This document shows, one piece after another, positions 43,029-52,565 of a DNA stretch of 64,000 bases; positions within the stretch are counted from its first letter, which is position 1, and each line of letters starts with the position of its first letter. Under the pieces are notes generated by a model, which ran no database searches, had not been told where the DNA came from, and worked only from the letters and a program-made list of their open reading frames with translations. The translations under genes were made by a program, and so were the position numbers. The stretch covers positions 48,385 through 112,384 of the forward strand of contig CANGME010000014.1 in the NCBI GenBank assembly GCA_947455145.1, in the 5' to 3' direction. This stretch comes from Comamonadaceae bacterium. GTDB lineage: Bacteria > Pseudomonadota > Gammaproteobacteria > Burkholderiales > Burkholderiaceae_C.

Positions 43029-43955
43029 TCAGTCTGTTTCGCCCGATTTCGGGTTACTCACCCCGCTGGCTACGTGGCCCGAGGGAACGTGCCGGGAGGC
43101 GGCTTCGATGTGACCGGTCTGGTCGTCAAAAAAGAAGTCAGGCTCGAACTCGCGCAAAAACTCGCCCTTGGGCAGGCCGCCGAGGAACATGGCTTCGTCC
43201 ACCTCAATGTTCCAGTCCATCAAGGTGCGGATGGCGCGTTCATGTGCTGGGGCGCTGCGCGCCGTGACCAGTGCGGTGCGCACGCGCATGGCGGGCGTGC
43301 CTTCTTGTTGCAAGCGGTGCAGTGCGGCCAGCAGGGGCTTGAAGGGGCCTGCTGACAGTGGCAGGGCGGCCTTGCTCTTTTCGTGCAGCTGAAACGCCGC
43401 CAAACCCTGCGCCTGGAACACCTGCTCGGCCTCGTCGCTGAACAGCACGGCGTCGCCGTCAAAGGCGATGCGCACTTCGTTGGGGTGGGCCTCGCTGGCG
43501 TGTGCCGAGTGCGGGTACACCTGGGCGGCGGGCACACCTGCGTCCAGCGCAGCGCGCACATCGCTCAGGTGGGTAGATAAAAATAAATTGGCGTGCAGCG
43601 GCTTGAGGTAGCGCCACGGTGGCTGGCCGCGCGTGAAGCTGCCACGCTCAATCGGCAGACCATAGTGCTGGGCCGAGCGAAAAACCCGCATGCCCGAGAC
43701 CGGGTCATTGCGCGACAAGATCACCACCTCCACCCGCTGGGCCTGCGCATCGTTAAACGCCAGGAGTTTTTTGACCATTGAAAACGCCACGCCGGGCAGA
43801 GCGGGCTGCTCCAGCTTGTCAAGCTGCAAGCGCATATAGGCCTGGTCTTTGTGTGGTCCCTGGCCCTGCTCAAACACCTGGTTCTCCTGCTCAAAATCGA
43901 ACAGCGCACGCGATGAAATGGCGACGACCAGTTTGCCGTCAAGAGAAACACCCAT
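43029..43955 (-). CDS. Cytosolic 5'-nucleotidase family protein
   Basis: This 308-residue protein has the 5'-nucleotidase (NT5C1-like, PF06189) features LVVAISSRALFDFEQENQVF, RVEVVILSRNDPVSGMRVF, RIAFDGDAVLFSDEAEQVF and RTALVTARSAPAHERAIRTL. The DGDAVLFSDE strand carries the HAD-type acidic residues. Such enzymes dephosphorylate nucleoside monophosphates. It precedes the ABC exporter with a four-base gap, so both are probably cotranscribed. The start codon has no obvious ribosome-binding site. It is the last GC-rich gene before composition changes. Confidence 0.88.
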   Translation of the reverse strand: MGVSLDGKLVVAISSRALFDFEQENQVFEQGQGPHKDQAYMRLQLDKLEQPALPGVAFSMVKKLLAFNDAQAQRVEVVILSRNDPVSGMRVFRSAQHYGLPIERGSFTRGQPPWRYLKPLHANLFLSTHLSDVRAALDAGVPAAQVYPHSAHASEAHPNEVRIAFDGDAVLFSDEAEQVFQAQGLAAFQLHEKSKAALPLSAGPFKPLLAALHRLQQEGTPAMRVRTALVTARSAPAHERAIRTLMDWNIEVDEAMFLGGLPKGEFLREFEPDFFFDDQTGHIEAASRHVPSGHVASGVSNPKSGETD

Positions 43956-44206
43956 GATGAGCCTTGTATAAATTTCTTTAAATGAAACAAGGCAAGTATG
44001 GCCCAGACCCTAATGCCTGGGCAATGAGGCATTCAATCAAACCGTGCGGTTTGGCTTGGCGCAAAGTCACAGTCCGGCAACACTGTTGTGGTGAAGCTCT
44101 CGTCTAATCACTTAATTCAATCCAATTTATATAGCCTTCAGGCTATTGATTTGCGTTTATCAAGTGCTCATGGGTAATTAAAAAAACACAACTTTCCGAA
44201 AAAAAT

Positions 44207-45301
44207 ATGACTGATTTCACCAGAAATGTGCACTGTGTCATGGGGCTTCCAATCGATTCGATGTCCATGAAAGACGCATTGCAGCATCTGCAACGTTCAC
44301 GAATTACTCGCCAAAAGTGTTTTTTTTCAACACCCAACCTTAATTTTCTGATCACCAGTTACAAAAAACCAAATATCAGAGAGTCAGTATGCATGAGTGA
44401 TCTTAGTCTGGCCGATGGAATGCCCATAGTGTGGATTTCGAAGCTATTAAAAATACCAATTCACGAGCGAGTGAGTGGATCCGATCTTTTCGACGGATTG
44501 CGAAGACAAACCGAAAGTCTTTGGCGAATATTTTTTTTCGGTGGTCCTCAGGGTGCAGCGCAGGCCGCGAGTTTGGCAATTGGTTCAAATACCAAGGGCA
44601 TGTTACCCACGGGGTTCATCTATCCCGGATTTGGTAGTTTAGAGGAGATGGGCCGTGATGAACTCATTAGCTGCATTAACGAAACTAATTCGGACATGGT
44701 GGTGGTGTCGCTGGGTGCAGCCAAAGGGCAAGACTGGATTTGCAGAAATCACAAACTGATTAATGCTCCAGTCATCGTGCATTTGGGCGCAGTAGTTAAT
44801 TTTGTGGCAGGTACCGTCCGAAGGGCACCGACATGGATGCAGCGTAACGGACTTGAGTGGGTGTGGCGCACCAAGGAAGAGAGCGTTTTAATAAAGCGGT
44901 ATTTTTACGATGGATTGGAATTCATTGGTTTGCTAATAACGCGCGTTGTACCGTTGATGCTTCACCAAGCTATTCACAAAGCAAACACCCAGAAGTACGA
45001 TAGCGCCAGTCTTCGATGGGTGGAGGGAAAGACTCATTCTCATTTAGTGCTGAATGGGGCATGGAAGGAGGACAACTTGCTACCCATTCGACAGGCATTC
45101 ACCATGGTTGAAAATGCAGGTGTCAGTCTGGTGCTGGATATGCAAGAAGTACATAGCATTGACTCTGCATTTTTAGGTCTACTACTCTTGCTTGATCAGT
45201 CCATGTCGGATCGATATCTCACACTTAGCCTGATAAACGTTCCAAAGGTTATTCTTAAATATTTAAAACTCTCTAACGTACGTCATTTGAACGTGGTTTG
45301 A
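44207..45301 (+). CDS. WecG/TagA/CpsF-type glycosyltransferase fused to a STAS domain
   Basis: Residues about 10-245 form a GT26 (WecG/TagA/CpsF) domain: FFSTPNLNFL, LSLADGMPIVW with Asp70-Gly71, ERVSGSDLF, FFFGGPQGAAQ, VVVSLGAAKGQDWI and the end motif VRRAPTWMQRNGLEWVWR. Such enzymes add ManNAc-type or glucose-type sugars to a lipid-linked acceptor at the membrane. Residues about 270-364 are a STAS domain (SLVLDMQEVHSIDSAFLGLL) with Ser320 after Asp319, aligned with the phosphorylated Ser of SpoIIAA/RsbV anti-sigma antagonists. The fusion suggests direct control by phosphorylation. It starts the exopolysaccharide locus; no ribosome-binding site is clear, and a small ATAGCC-TTCA-GGCTAT hairpin lies in the leader at 44131-44146. 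Confidence 0.88.
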   Translation: MTDFTRNVHCVMGLPIDSMSMKDALQHLQRSRITRQKCFFSTPNLNFLITSYKKPNIRESVCMSDLSLADGMPIVWISKLLKIPIHERVSGSDLFDGLRRQTESLWRIFFFGGPQGAAQAASLAIGSNTKGMLPTGFIYPGFGSLEEMGRDELISCINETNSDMVVVSLGAAKGQDWICRNHKLINAPVIVHLGAVVNFVAGTVRRAPTWMQRNGLEWVWRTKEESVLIKRYFYDGLEFIGLLITRVVPLMLHQAIHKANTQKYDSASLRWVEGKTHSHLVLNGAWKEDNLLPIRQAFTMVENAGVSLVLDMQEVHSIDSAFLGLLLLLDQSMSDRYLTLSLINVPKVILKYLKLSNVRHLNVV

Positions 45302-45352
45302 AGTTCGAATAGATTTGATTTCTGAACTAAATTTCTATTGATGGAGATACTA

Positions 45353-45907
45353 GTGAATAAGCCAATCAGTGTTTTTTTAGTCTGTACGCTGGTTTGGAGC
45401 CTGATCGGTTGTAGTTGGCAGCCCAGTATTGAAGCAAAGATGCCATTTTTCTCTCATTCGGACCCTAAGGAGCCTAATAGAATTGACTTTAAGCCTGTTG
45501 GTCCGACCCAATGGCCTTCGGTGGTTCCAGTTTCGCCTTCCGTTTCAAAGGTAGAGCCAACTCCAGCCCAAATTTCAGGATTAACCATTTTATTTCCGGT
45601 TGACATAGCTGTCGTTCAGCCCGACGATCGTGCGCGAATTCAACAATGGGTCAATAGATTGCCAAGTTTGCAGCAAGGACACTTAACTATCAGCGGTCAC
45701 ACTGATAGTGTGATGAGCGAAGACTATAACCAAAAACTCTCTGTTCGCAGAGCAAATGCAGTTGCTGAGTTGTTGCAGTCTATGGGACTTAATGGTGATC
45801 AAATCCATCTTGAAGCACATGGCAAGCGATTACCCCAAGCAAATAATCAAGATGATTCAGGCCGTGCGCTCAACAGGCGAGTCGTTTTGGAGTGGTTACG
45901 CTCTTGA
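45353..45907 (+). CDS. OmpA-domain lipoprotein of the exopolysaccharide locus
   Basis: The 184-residue product has a lipoprotein signal (MNKPISVFLVCTLVWSLIGC, lipobox LIGC). A Pro-rich linker follows, then a C-terminal OmpA/peptidoglycan-binding domain (about 95-184) with SGHTDSVMSEDYNQKLSVRR, LLQSMGLNGDQIHLEAHGK and the Arg-rich GRALNRRVVLEW. I chose the GTG at 45353 because GGAG lies six bases upstream and the signal begins there; TTG and ATG codons 15 and 12 bases earlier are alternatives. It probably anchors the polysaccharide machine to the cell wall. Confidence 0.85.
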   Translation: MNKPISVFLVCTLVWSLIGCSWQPSIEAKMPFFSHSDPKEPNRIDFKPVGPTQWPSVVPVSPSVSKVEPTPAQISGLTILFPVDIAVVQPDDRARIQQWVNRLPSLQQGHLTISGHTDSVMSEDYNQKLSVRRANAVAELLQSMGLNGDQIHLEAHGKRLPQANNQDDSGRALNRRVVLEWLRS

Positions 45908-46052
45908 AAACATTAATCTGATTAGGCAGAGGAATAAATTGAAAGTGCTGTCTCCAGTCATTTCATTGAGTTAACCGCTAATTTCATACATCTAAAAAAC
46001 AGAACGCTGAATTCTGAAAAATTATTTTTTTGAAGTCAAAACTTCAGTCGTG

Positions 46053-46628
46053 CTACTTTTGGTTGCGAGAAGTCAATACTTGGACATCCGCTTCAAGTCC
46101 AGTCGGAACACGCTTTACAAAAACTGCTTCCAAAATTCCAAGTGCTACAAAAACTAACCCTACGAAGCTTGGAATTTGCCAAAATAATTGGCCCTGGAAA
46201 AGAGGAATATGGTTCATGTCTTGCCACCACAATACGCCTATCATGGTTGCAAGTGTGGGGGCAACAGAGTAGGTTAAATTTCGTCCAAGTCGATAAGCAC
46301 GTTGCATAGATGAAAGTTGCCAATGACTAACTCCCCAGCCTAATGTCAGGAAATAAATGAGTGTGTGACAAATACCGGCCACACCAAGTCCAGTTGCAAA
46401 GTAAGACATTTGATAGCGATGAAAGTCTTGACGCCCCATGATTTCTTGAAGCAAAAAAATCGTCAAAACGTATATGACGCCCCTGATAATTAATTCTGCA
46501 GCAACAGCTAACCAGAGAGGAACTCCATCAAGTTCACTCCCAGTGCCTTTGGCTTGGGCGTGTAAAAAAATGGCTCTTGGCGGACCTAATAAAGAAACGT
46601 AGCCAATGACTCTGAGAGATGGACTCAA
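46053..46628 (-). CDS. Unknown multi-pass membrane protein in the exopolysaccharide locus
   Basis: This 191-residue protein has about four hydrophobic segments (PLWLAVAAELIIRGVIYVLT, YFATGLGVAGICHTLIYFLT, NLTYSVAPTLATMIGVLW and IPSFVGLVFVALGILEAVFV) and a charged C-terminus. I recognise no family. A TTG start at 46628 has GGGGG five bases upstream. It is the only minus-strand gene between the OmpA lipoprotein and the sugar transferase genes, convergent with the first and divergent from the second. It could be a small regulator or accessory protein of polysaccharide export, but nothing in the sequence shows that. Confidence 0.6.
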   Translation of the reverse strand: MSPSLRVIGYVSLLGPPRAIFLHAQAKGTGSELDGVPLWLAVAAELIIRGVIYVLTIFLLQEIMGRQDFHRYQMSYFATGLGVAGICHTLIYFLTLGWGVSHWQLSSMQRAYRLGRNLTYSVAPTLATMIGVLWWQDMNHIPLFQGQLFWQIPSFVGLVFVALGILEAVFVKRVPTGLEADVQVLTSRNQK

Positions 46629-46772
46629 AATACCCCCAAATTTTCACAAATCTAAATTACATTCTAGTAGAAGATCTGCATGCGCCCTCATTGAGGAATG
46701 AAGTGTCGCGGTAAAAGGCTAATGAATTAAGAAGTTTTCAATCATTCTTCAGAAAATTTAAAAAGTAACATT

Positions 46773-47747
46773 ATGAACTCAGAGAAAAAAATAAGTGCAA
46801 TCATGGCTTTGAAGATCAAAGGGAGGCACTACCCGCACAACATTGGACGCTGTGATATTTTATTTGAGTCATTACGCAAATTCATGGCCAAGGGTTTGAT
46901 TTCCGAGTTCCTCATCATCATCCCACCTGAGGAAGAGGCTGAGATCAGGTCGCATGCTGAAAAATGGAGCGACATCCCTATCAGGTTGGTTTGCGAAGAC
47001 CTATATCTCGAAAAGTTCAAAGAATTCTCCAAGTGGTACGAGGTGCGACCATGGCACCGTCAGCAGATCATCAAGTTGTTTTGTGCCGAATTGGTGAAAA
47101 ATGATTACTTTATTGTTTTTGACCCCGACATGTTTGCAACGCGGTCGTTTGGGTTTGACGATCTCATCTTAGACGGCAAAGCACTGGTTCAAACAGAACC
47201 AAAATTGGATCACCAAGATTGGTGGGAAAGTTCTGCCAAAGTGCTGATGCTTCCAGCCAGTCTTGCCACACCAGGGCTGTGTGTCACACCAGAAATTTTG
47301 GCCAAACAAGCTTGTCAAGAGTTGACTGCCTACATCAGTGAGAAGCATCAGAAAACTTGGTACGAAGTATTGTTGTCTATGTACACCACCAATTGGACTG
47401 AGTACACCCTTTACTGGAGCTACCTCGAGGCCCGTGGAAAAATATCTGAGTTTCATGTCACCACCCCTCGCGAAGGCGGCCTGAAGGTTCACGCCGAGCA
47501 AAATATTTGGTTTAAGACTGACTACGATAATTTTGATTTTAAACACCTGTTTTCGAATGATCAGCGAGGTATTTTTTGCACAATTCAAAGCAACACGGGT
47601 GTCACCCCCCAAGCCATTGTCAAAAGTATCAAACCATGGTTGCCGGTGCAGATTCAAAAATACAAGGTTGAGACTGACCGTATCAATAAATTAAAAGAGG
47701 TGGTGGGCGCCATCATTCGAAAGATCATGCAGAAAGTGAAGCGCTGA
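46773..47747 (+). CDS. DUF6492-like putative glycosyltransferase
   Basis: The 324-residue protein opens with a beta-strand/helix region and RPWHRQQIIKLFCAELV, followed by YFIVFDPDMFATR, whose DPD recalls the metal-binding DxD of GT-A glycosyltransferases. The WHRQQ and DPD pair resembles DUF6492. The end is a basic helix (EVVGAIIRKIMQKVKR) that could contact the membrane. It is three bases upstream of a GT4 gene, so it belongs to the sugar-adding part of the cluster. Confidence 0.7.
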   Translation: MNSEKKISAIMALKIKGRHYPHNIGRCDILFESLRKFMAKGLISEFLIIIPPEEEAEIRSHAEKWSDIPIRLVCEDLYLEKFKEFSKWYEVRPWHRQQIIKLFCAELVKNDYFIVFDPDMFATRSFGFDDLILDGKALVQTEPKLDHQDWWESSAKVLMLPASLATPGLCVTPEILAKQACQELTAYISEKHQKTWYEVLLSMYTTNWTEYTLYWSYLEARGKISEFHVTTPREGGLKVHAEQNIWFKTDYDNFDFKHLFSNDQRGIFCTIQSNTGVTPQAIVKSIKPWLPVQIQKYKVETDRINKLKEVVGAIIRKIMQKVKR

Positions 47748-47750
47748 TTC

Positions 47751-48941
47751 ATGAGCACAGGTCAAAAGTTGCTAATGATCACCATAGAGCTACCCTATCC
47801 AGCAAGCAGCGGTGGCCGGATGAAAAGCTGGAATATGCTCAAGTTTCTCTCGCAGCATTTCGATGTCGGTCTGGCTTGCCCCATTCGTTATGGCGATGAA
47901 AGCATTGGTCCGATGTTGGAAAAAGTACAGCTGCGCGATTTTTTAAGCAATACGTTGGAAGTTCCACGCACTGCCTGGAACCTACTCAAAAGCTACGCTT
48001 TTGGCATGCCCCTGAATGTGTTTCGAAACCGATCTCTCAAGCTCAAAGCACAAATTCAGGCGGTTTCGGACGAATACGACATGATTTTGGTTGACCACTA
48101 TGAATCAGCCCAGTACGTCCCAAAAAACTTCAAGGGAAAGGTGGTGTTTCACGCCCACAACGCCACCTTCTTGATGTGGGAGCGATTTGCCAAAAGCGAC
48201 GCAGCACTTCCCTATAAGCTGGTTACTTGGCTGGAGGGTATGCGTGTCAAAGCCAGTGAACGCCAAGTGTGTGAGCGCGCCGACATCGTCTTTGCATCCC
48301 CCAATGACATTGACACACTCGCAACAATTGGCGTGGACCGTCGCAAATGCCACGTCACTTACCATTTGGGCGATGACAGTCAGTTAGACCTACCTGACTT
48401 GCGATTCGAAAGCACAATACCCGAGCTGATCTATGTCGGCACCCTCAACTGGGAAGCTAATGTGGACGGCCTGCTTTGGTTTTTTGACGAAGTGCTGCCG
48501 CTGGTGAACCAACAACACCCGGAGGTGACTATAAAAATAGTGGGTAGCAAGCCCGACCCTCGACTGACCGAAAAAGCCAAAGCCTTGCCAAACGTTACCT
48601 TTACCGGGTTCGTGGAGGATTTGGAGCCCCTGCTTAGTCAAGCGCGGGTGTCCCTTGCGCCGCTGCGTTTTGGCTCTGGCATAAAGGTCAAGGTAATCAA
48701 CAGCATGTGCCGCGGACTGCCAATCGTTACCACCTCGGTGGGCGCCGAAGGCATTGATGCCACACATATGCAGCACTTGGCCATTTGTGACACCGCTCCC
48801 ACAATGGCTCAAGCTATTCACATTCTTCTGACTGACCGTGAAATATGGTCTTATATGGAGCGCGAATCACGTCAACGCGTACGCGAGAAGTACACTTGGT
48901 CTAAGGTTTTGGGTGATATGGTGAAGGTAATTAAGAGATAG
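47751..48941 (+). CDS. GT4-family glycosyltransferase
   Basis: This 396-residue protein has a GT-B fold of two Rossmann-like halves: LLMITIELPYPASSGGRMKS at the start, IYVGTLNWEANVDGLLWFFD, IVGSKPDPRLTEKA, NVTFTGFVEDLEPLLSQARV and the C-terminal donor region APLRFGSGIKVKVINSMCRG. It lacks the classical ExxxxxxxE, but the FGSGIKVK pattern fits a GT4 subgroup frequent in exopolysaccharide loci. It starts three bases after the DUF6492-like gene. The sugar is unknown. Confidence 0.88.
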   Translation: MSTGQKLLMITIELPYPASSGGRMKSWNMLKFLSQHFDVGLACPIRYGDESIGPMLEKVQLRDFLSNTLEVPRTAWNLLKSYAFGMPLNVFRNRSLKLKAQIQAVSDEYDMILVDHYESAQYVPKNFKGKVVFHAHNATFLMWERFAKSDAALPYKLVTWLEGMRVKASERQVCERADIVFASPNDIDTLATIGVDRRKCHVTYHLGDDSQLDLPDLRFESTIPELIYVGTLNWEANVDGLLWFFDEVLPLVNQQHPEVTIKIVGSKPDPRLTEKAKALPNVTFTGFVEDLEPLLSQARVSLAPLRFGSGIKVKVINSMCRGLPIVTTSVGAEGIDATHMQHLAICDTAPTMAQAIHILLTDREIWSYMERESRQRVREKYTWSKVLGDMVKVIKR

Positions 48942-48953
48942 GGGCTATGTTGC

Positions 48954-49991
48954 ATGGCAATAACTCAATCGAGACTCAGTTACATTGATAATTTACGTGT
49001 GTTGGCCTTCACCACAATGGTGTTTTATCACGCATGTAAGCTTTTTTCACCTGAAGGCTGGGGCATTTTTCTAACCCCCATGCCATGGGCAAAACTTAGT
49101 GCCGAAATCATCAGCAGTTGGCGACTGCCACTTTTGTTTTTCATATCGGGTTCTGCCCTTAGTTTGAGTATAAAAAAACAAAACATTGCCAAGCGATTTG
49201 CTAAAAAATTCCTACCTTTATTGATTATTGGAACTCCTTTGTTGGTTTCTGCGGCCGATTTCTTGGCAGATCTACACACAAATCCAAATGCCTCGTTCGG
49301 ACTTCACTTGAAGGAGTATTTTGTTAATGTGAGCCGCGGACATTTATCCTGGTATCACCTCTGGTATCTGGGCTACATCTTGGTTTTTGTAGTGATTCAT
49401 CAGTTCATTCACGACCATATACGTCTTAGCCTACCCCGCATTCAATTGAATCCGATGTTTGTGATGTGTGTTCTGATCGCATTTTCGTTGATTAGCGAGT
49501 TGTATCTTCGACCTTTTTTCCCTGTCAAACGGGACTTCATTCATGACTGGGCGTCTATTATTCAATTTGCCTGCTACTACTGTGCGGGTATATTGGTAAT
49601 TAATACACCTAAAATGTTGTACGACTTGGAGCGAGTCAAATTATGGATGCTAGTGGCGGCCGTACTATTTTTGTATATTCGGTTTTCAGACACTGGTATC
49701 CCCGTTGCCTATACCAAAGTAGCAGTTGCTTGGTCGGTTGTTTTTAGCCTCAACGGATTGTTTCAAAGTTATTTAAATTTTAAAAATAAATTCACCATTG
49801 AGTTACATAGCCGAATGCTCGACATTTACGCCATTCATCAAGTTACGCTTTTGGTTGCGGCAATTTTGACTGTGGCCATGGTCGATAGTCCATTTAAGGT
49901 ATTTTTCATATTCTTTCTTGGGTTCGGCTTTGCTTACATTTTAGCTGTCAGTAAAAGGCAAGTTAAAAATTTATATAAGAAGTTTGCATAA
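48954..49991 (+). CDS. Acyltransferase family 3 membrane protein
   Basis: The 345-residue integral membrane protein begins SRLSYIDNLRVLAFTTMVFYHACKL, the acyltransferase-3 signature with Asp/Arg and the catalytic-type His in FYHAC. It has about ten hydrophobic segments, plus RLPLLFFISGSALSL and YVNVSRGHLSWYHLWYLGY-like motifs. Such enzymes acetylate or succinylate polysaccharides or lipids at the inner membrane. It follows the GT4 gene by 12 bases and probably decorates the repeat unit. Confidence 0.88.
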   Translation: MAITQSRLSYIDNLRVLAFTTMVFYHACKLFSPEGWGIFLTPMPWAKLSAEIISSWRLPLLFFISGSALSLSIKKQNIAKRFAKKFLPLLIIGTPLLVSAADFLADLHTNPNASFGLHLKEYFVNVSRGHLSWYHLWYLGYILVFVVIHQFIHDHIRLSLPRIQLNPMFVMCVLIAFSLISELYLRPFFPVKRDFIHDWASIIQFACYYCAGILVINTPKMLYDLERVKLWMLVAAVLFLYIRFSDTGIPVAYTKVAVAWSVVFSLNGLFQSYLNFKNKFTIELHSRMLDIYAIHQVTLLVAAILTVAMVDSPFKVFFIFFLGFGFAYILAVSKRQVKNLYKKFA

Positions 49992-50078
49992 TAGTATCAA
50001 TTAGACTAGAAGCAAGGTAATTCCCTCAGAGGGGCTTCCAACGATGGTAGTCTCAACTACAACACCCTGTCGTCACGG

Positions 50079-51341
50079 ATGCAAACCACCTCATCTCACC
50101 GCTCAATCCTCAAAGTGATGCTTTGGGTTGCACTTTTTGGTGGATTTCAGTCAGGTAAGTATATTTTTTATAATCGAATGCAAGAACTGAGCATGGGCGT
50201 CACGCTTTTGCTATTTTTCTACTCAGCTTACATTGCAGCGCACATAAAACAAACCTCCATCAATTGGAATTTTTGGTTCTTTGGCCCCATCGTTGGCATA
50301 GCGTTAGTCACAACTATTCCAGCCTATTTATTTGCTAGCCACAATGGGGTGGCCATGCTTCCCAGCGTTTTGGCCAATCGCGCCATCTTTAACTATTTGT
50401 TGTGCCCAGCAATCGTATTTCTATATGTCAGTGGAATGTCTGCAGCGGAAATCGAGACGACCATAGTCTCAGTTTTCAAATGGAGTGTCATCGTTTATCT
50501 GTGCGCCTACTTTATATTGCCTATGCCTGAGTACTTTGTCTCAGCTGACCCATGGAAAGCAGGATTAGTCACGTTTGATTATCGAGGCTATCGTCTAAAG
50601 ATTCCCTTTAAGGTCATGGTAATCAGTTGCATTTTGTTTGTGCATAAACTCGCCACAGATAAGGGAAATAGCGCAACCTGGTTTCTATTTTCTTGTCTGG
50701 TGATTTTGTCGCTCAACCTTTATACGAGTCGGTCTCTGAATGCAGGGATCGTAATCAGCGGGTTGGCATATTTCTTTTTGTTAAAAAGCAAACGACATGC
50801 GCCGATTTTTCTCATGTTGCTACCTATCATCATTCTTGGACAGGCATTCGGCATCATAAGTTTTTTTGAGCACCTATCGATTCAAAATGCAGCGGGTAAT
50901 GACGTACGTTTTGACTCCTACAAAAAAGCGTTACAAATCATTGAGCGCTTTCCTCTATTTGGCATGGGGATGATGAGCGCAGTCACCATCACTGATTCTC
51001 AATTAATTTGGAAGTATTTTTTCGCTGACGACATAGGCATCGTGGGCATCACTTACCGTTACGGTATCGTTGGAGCATTAATTTACCTCACATTTGGAGT
51101 CAAGCTGATCGCCAATCAAATTAGTTTGCACTGGAAGTACACTGCTCTTAAAAGACCGAATAGTTCTGTACAGATTGCTCTGTTGTGCGCAATGATCAAC
51201 ACGATGATGAACATCGTGTTGAATGTCGATTTCATCATTCCAGACGGGGTGATGTTTGCTTGTCTTATTATTTCGTTAAACGCGATTCATAAGCGCGAAA
51301 TTATTGCTCATCAAATCGGTTTAATTGAAAAGAAGTCGTAG
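50079..51341 (+). CDS. Wzy-like polysaccharide polymerase/O-antigen ligase-type membrane protein
   Basis: This 420-residue protein has about ten to twelve hydrophobic segments and a periplasmic loop from about 280 that ends in IERFPLFGMGMMSAV and YRYGIVGALIYLTFG. That arrangement (FPLFGxGxxS, then YRYGIVGA) resembles Wzy/WaaL-type proteins, which join repeat units. It lies 87 bases after the acyltransferase gene; the start at 50079 (MQTTSSHRSILKVM) lacks a clear ribosome-binding site. Confidence 0.75.
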   Translation: MQTTSSHRSILKVMLWVALFGGFQSGKYIFYNRMQELSMGVTLLLFFYSAYIAAHIKQTSINWNFWFFGPIVGIALVTTIPAYLFASHNGVAMLPSVLANRAIFNYLLCPAIVFLYVSGMSAAEIETTIVSVFKWSVIVYLCAYFILPMPEYFVSADPWKAGLVTFDYRGYRLKIPFKVMVISCILFVHKLATDKGNSATWFLFSCLVILSLNLYTSRSLNAGIVISGLAYFFLLKSKRHAPIFLMLLPIIILGQAFGIISFFEHLSIQNAAGNDVRFDSYKKALQIIERFPLFGMGMMSAVTITDSQLIWKYFFADDIGIVGITYRYGIVGALIYLTFGVKLIANQISLHWKYTALKRPNSSVQIALLCAMINTMMNIVLNVDFIIPDGVMFACLIISLNAIHKREIIAHQIGLIEKKS

Positions 51342-51443
51342 ACCTATAAAATCAAACTTGCACGTCTGATTGGCTCACGCAACCAGCAACTAATACTTTA
51401 GTGGTTTATCAATAATTCTTTCTCAAGGTCAGTTAAGATTCGC

Positions 51444-52565
51444 CTAGTATCGAGACAAGACCTCTTGTTGAAATCTGGACTCATCACACATCATGTCCAA
51501 ATAGGGGCGCTGTCGGTTAATGAGTGTTGACTTACTACCCAAGTACAAGCGAAGCTTTTCAGCGAATAAGGCAGAGTCAAAGCATGGTATTAACTCATCT
51601 TTAACCAATAACAGATCAATGGCAGCGATGTCAAAGGCAAAGACACTTAAATTTAACATAAGTGCTTCAGCCACCACTGTGGGAATACCCTCCCAGCGAG
51701 AAGTAAGTACCAATGCATCACATGTCCGCATGATGGTCAGACTGTCTTTGCGCCAACCGCAAAACTCAAATGCCATGTTTGGATGAGTACAAGATTTTGC
51801 AAATTTCTTAATCTCTCCCAAATAAGGACCATCCCCAATAAACACCCAGGTATGAGGCGGCAGTTCGGGCATGGTGCTAAGTACTTCAAGTACATTGACC
51901 ACGTAGTCCATTCCCTTCTGCTCTTTGTCCATGCGACCAACCACACAGAATCGTTTCCTCTCGTTTTGAATTTTGACCTCTGCTAAGTTGGGTATTGATC
52001 TGGAGAGATAGTTGTGAATGACTTGCAAGCCTAAGGAGTGCCGATTGGCAAATGTCCGCACCCGCTCAGCCCAATACTCGTCAATCGTCAGCACTGTGCT
52101 TACGGCACCCAAAGCACGCTTGGCCGAGCGAGTATTTGAGAATCCTTTGATCACACTAACATCCATCTCTTTTGGTGAATGAAACATGGGGATGTACAAA
52201 CGTGCGTCAATACCCATTTCCGCACAAGCCGTCCCGATGGCCAGAGTGGTCGAATGGTGGGAATTTACTCCGCCTAAAACAACAGTAACACTGGTTAGAC
52301 CAGCAATGTATCTTTTGGCTTGTGCCTTGTTTTTAAAATAGTAGGGATTCGCATAACCCAAAAAAGATTCAAAGCGAAAGGTGAGGAATTGAACCTCAAC
52401 AAATTCAAAGTTCAGACCGGTGAATTGGGCTAGCTTCTCGTACATGGCTCGTGTGGACAAGACAAGCACTCGCTTACCTCCATGCTGCAACGCCGAAAGT
52501 ATCTTTGCGGCCATCATTTCATGCCCACCCATAACATCACCTGGAAAAACGAATCCGTGTTTCAT
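51444..52565 (-). CDS. GT4-family glycosyltransferase
   Basis: The 373-residue protein has the GT-B layout with FPGDVMGGHEMMAAKILSAL at the start, FCVVGRMDKEQKGMDYVVNV, WVFIGDGPYLGEIKKFAK and the donor-site motif LTSRWEGIPTVVAEALMLN, the classical Glu-x7-Glu of GT4 enzymes. It overlaps the flippase gene by four bases (ATGA). The acceptor and sugar are not evident. Confidence 0.9.
   Translation of the reverse strand: MKHGFVFPGDVMGGHEMMAAKILSALQHGGKRVLVLSTRAMYEKLAQFTGLNFEFVEVQFLTFRFESFLGYANPYYFKNKAQAKRYIAGLTSVTVVLGGVNSHHSTTLAIGTACAEMGIDARLYIPMFHSPKEMDVSVIKGFSNTRSAKRALGAVSTVLTIDEYWAERVRTFANRHSLGLQVIHNYLSRSIPNLAEVKIQNERKRFCVVGRMDKEQKGMDYVVNVLEVLSTMPELPPHTWVFIGDGPYLGEIKKFAKSCTHPNMAFEFCGWRKDSLTIMRTCDALVLTSRWEGIPTVVAEALMLNLSVFAFDIAAIDLLLVKDELIPCFDSALFAEKLRLYLGSKSTLINRQRPYLDMMCDESRFQQEVLSRY

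Noticed and set aside
44131..44146. Small hairpin ATAGCC-TTCA-GGCTAT before the glycosyltransferase-STAS gene
   Set aside because: Six-base stem without T-run or a recognised riboswitch core; too weak to call a terminator or regulator.
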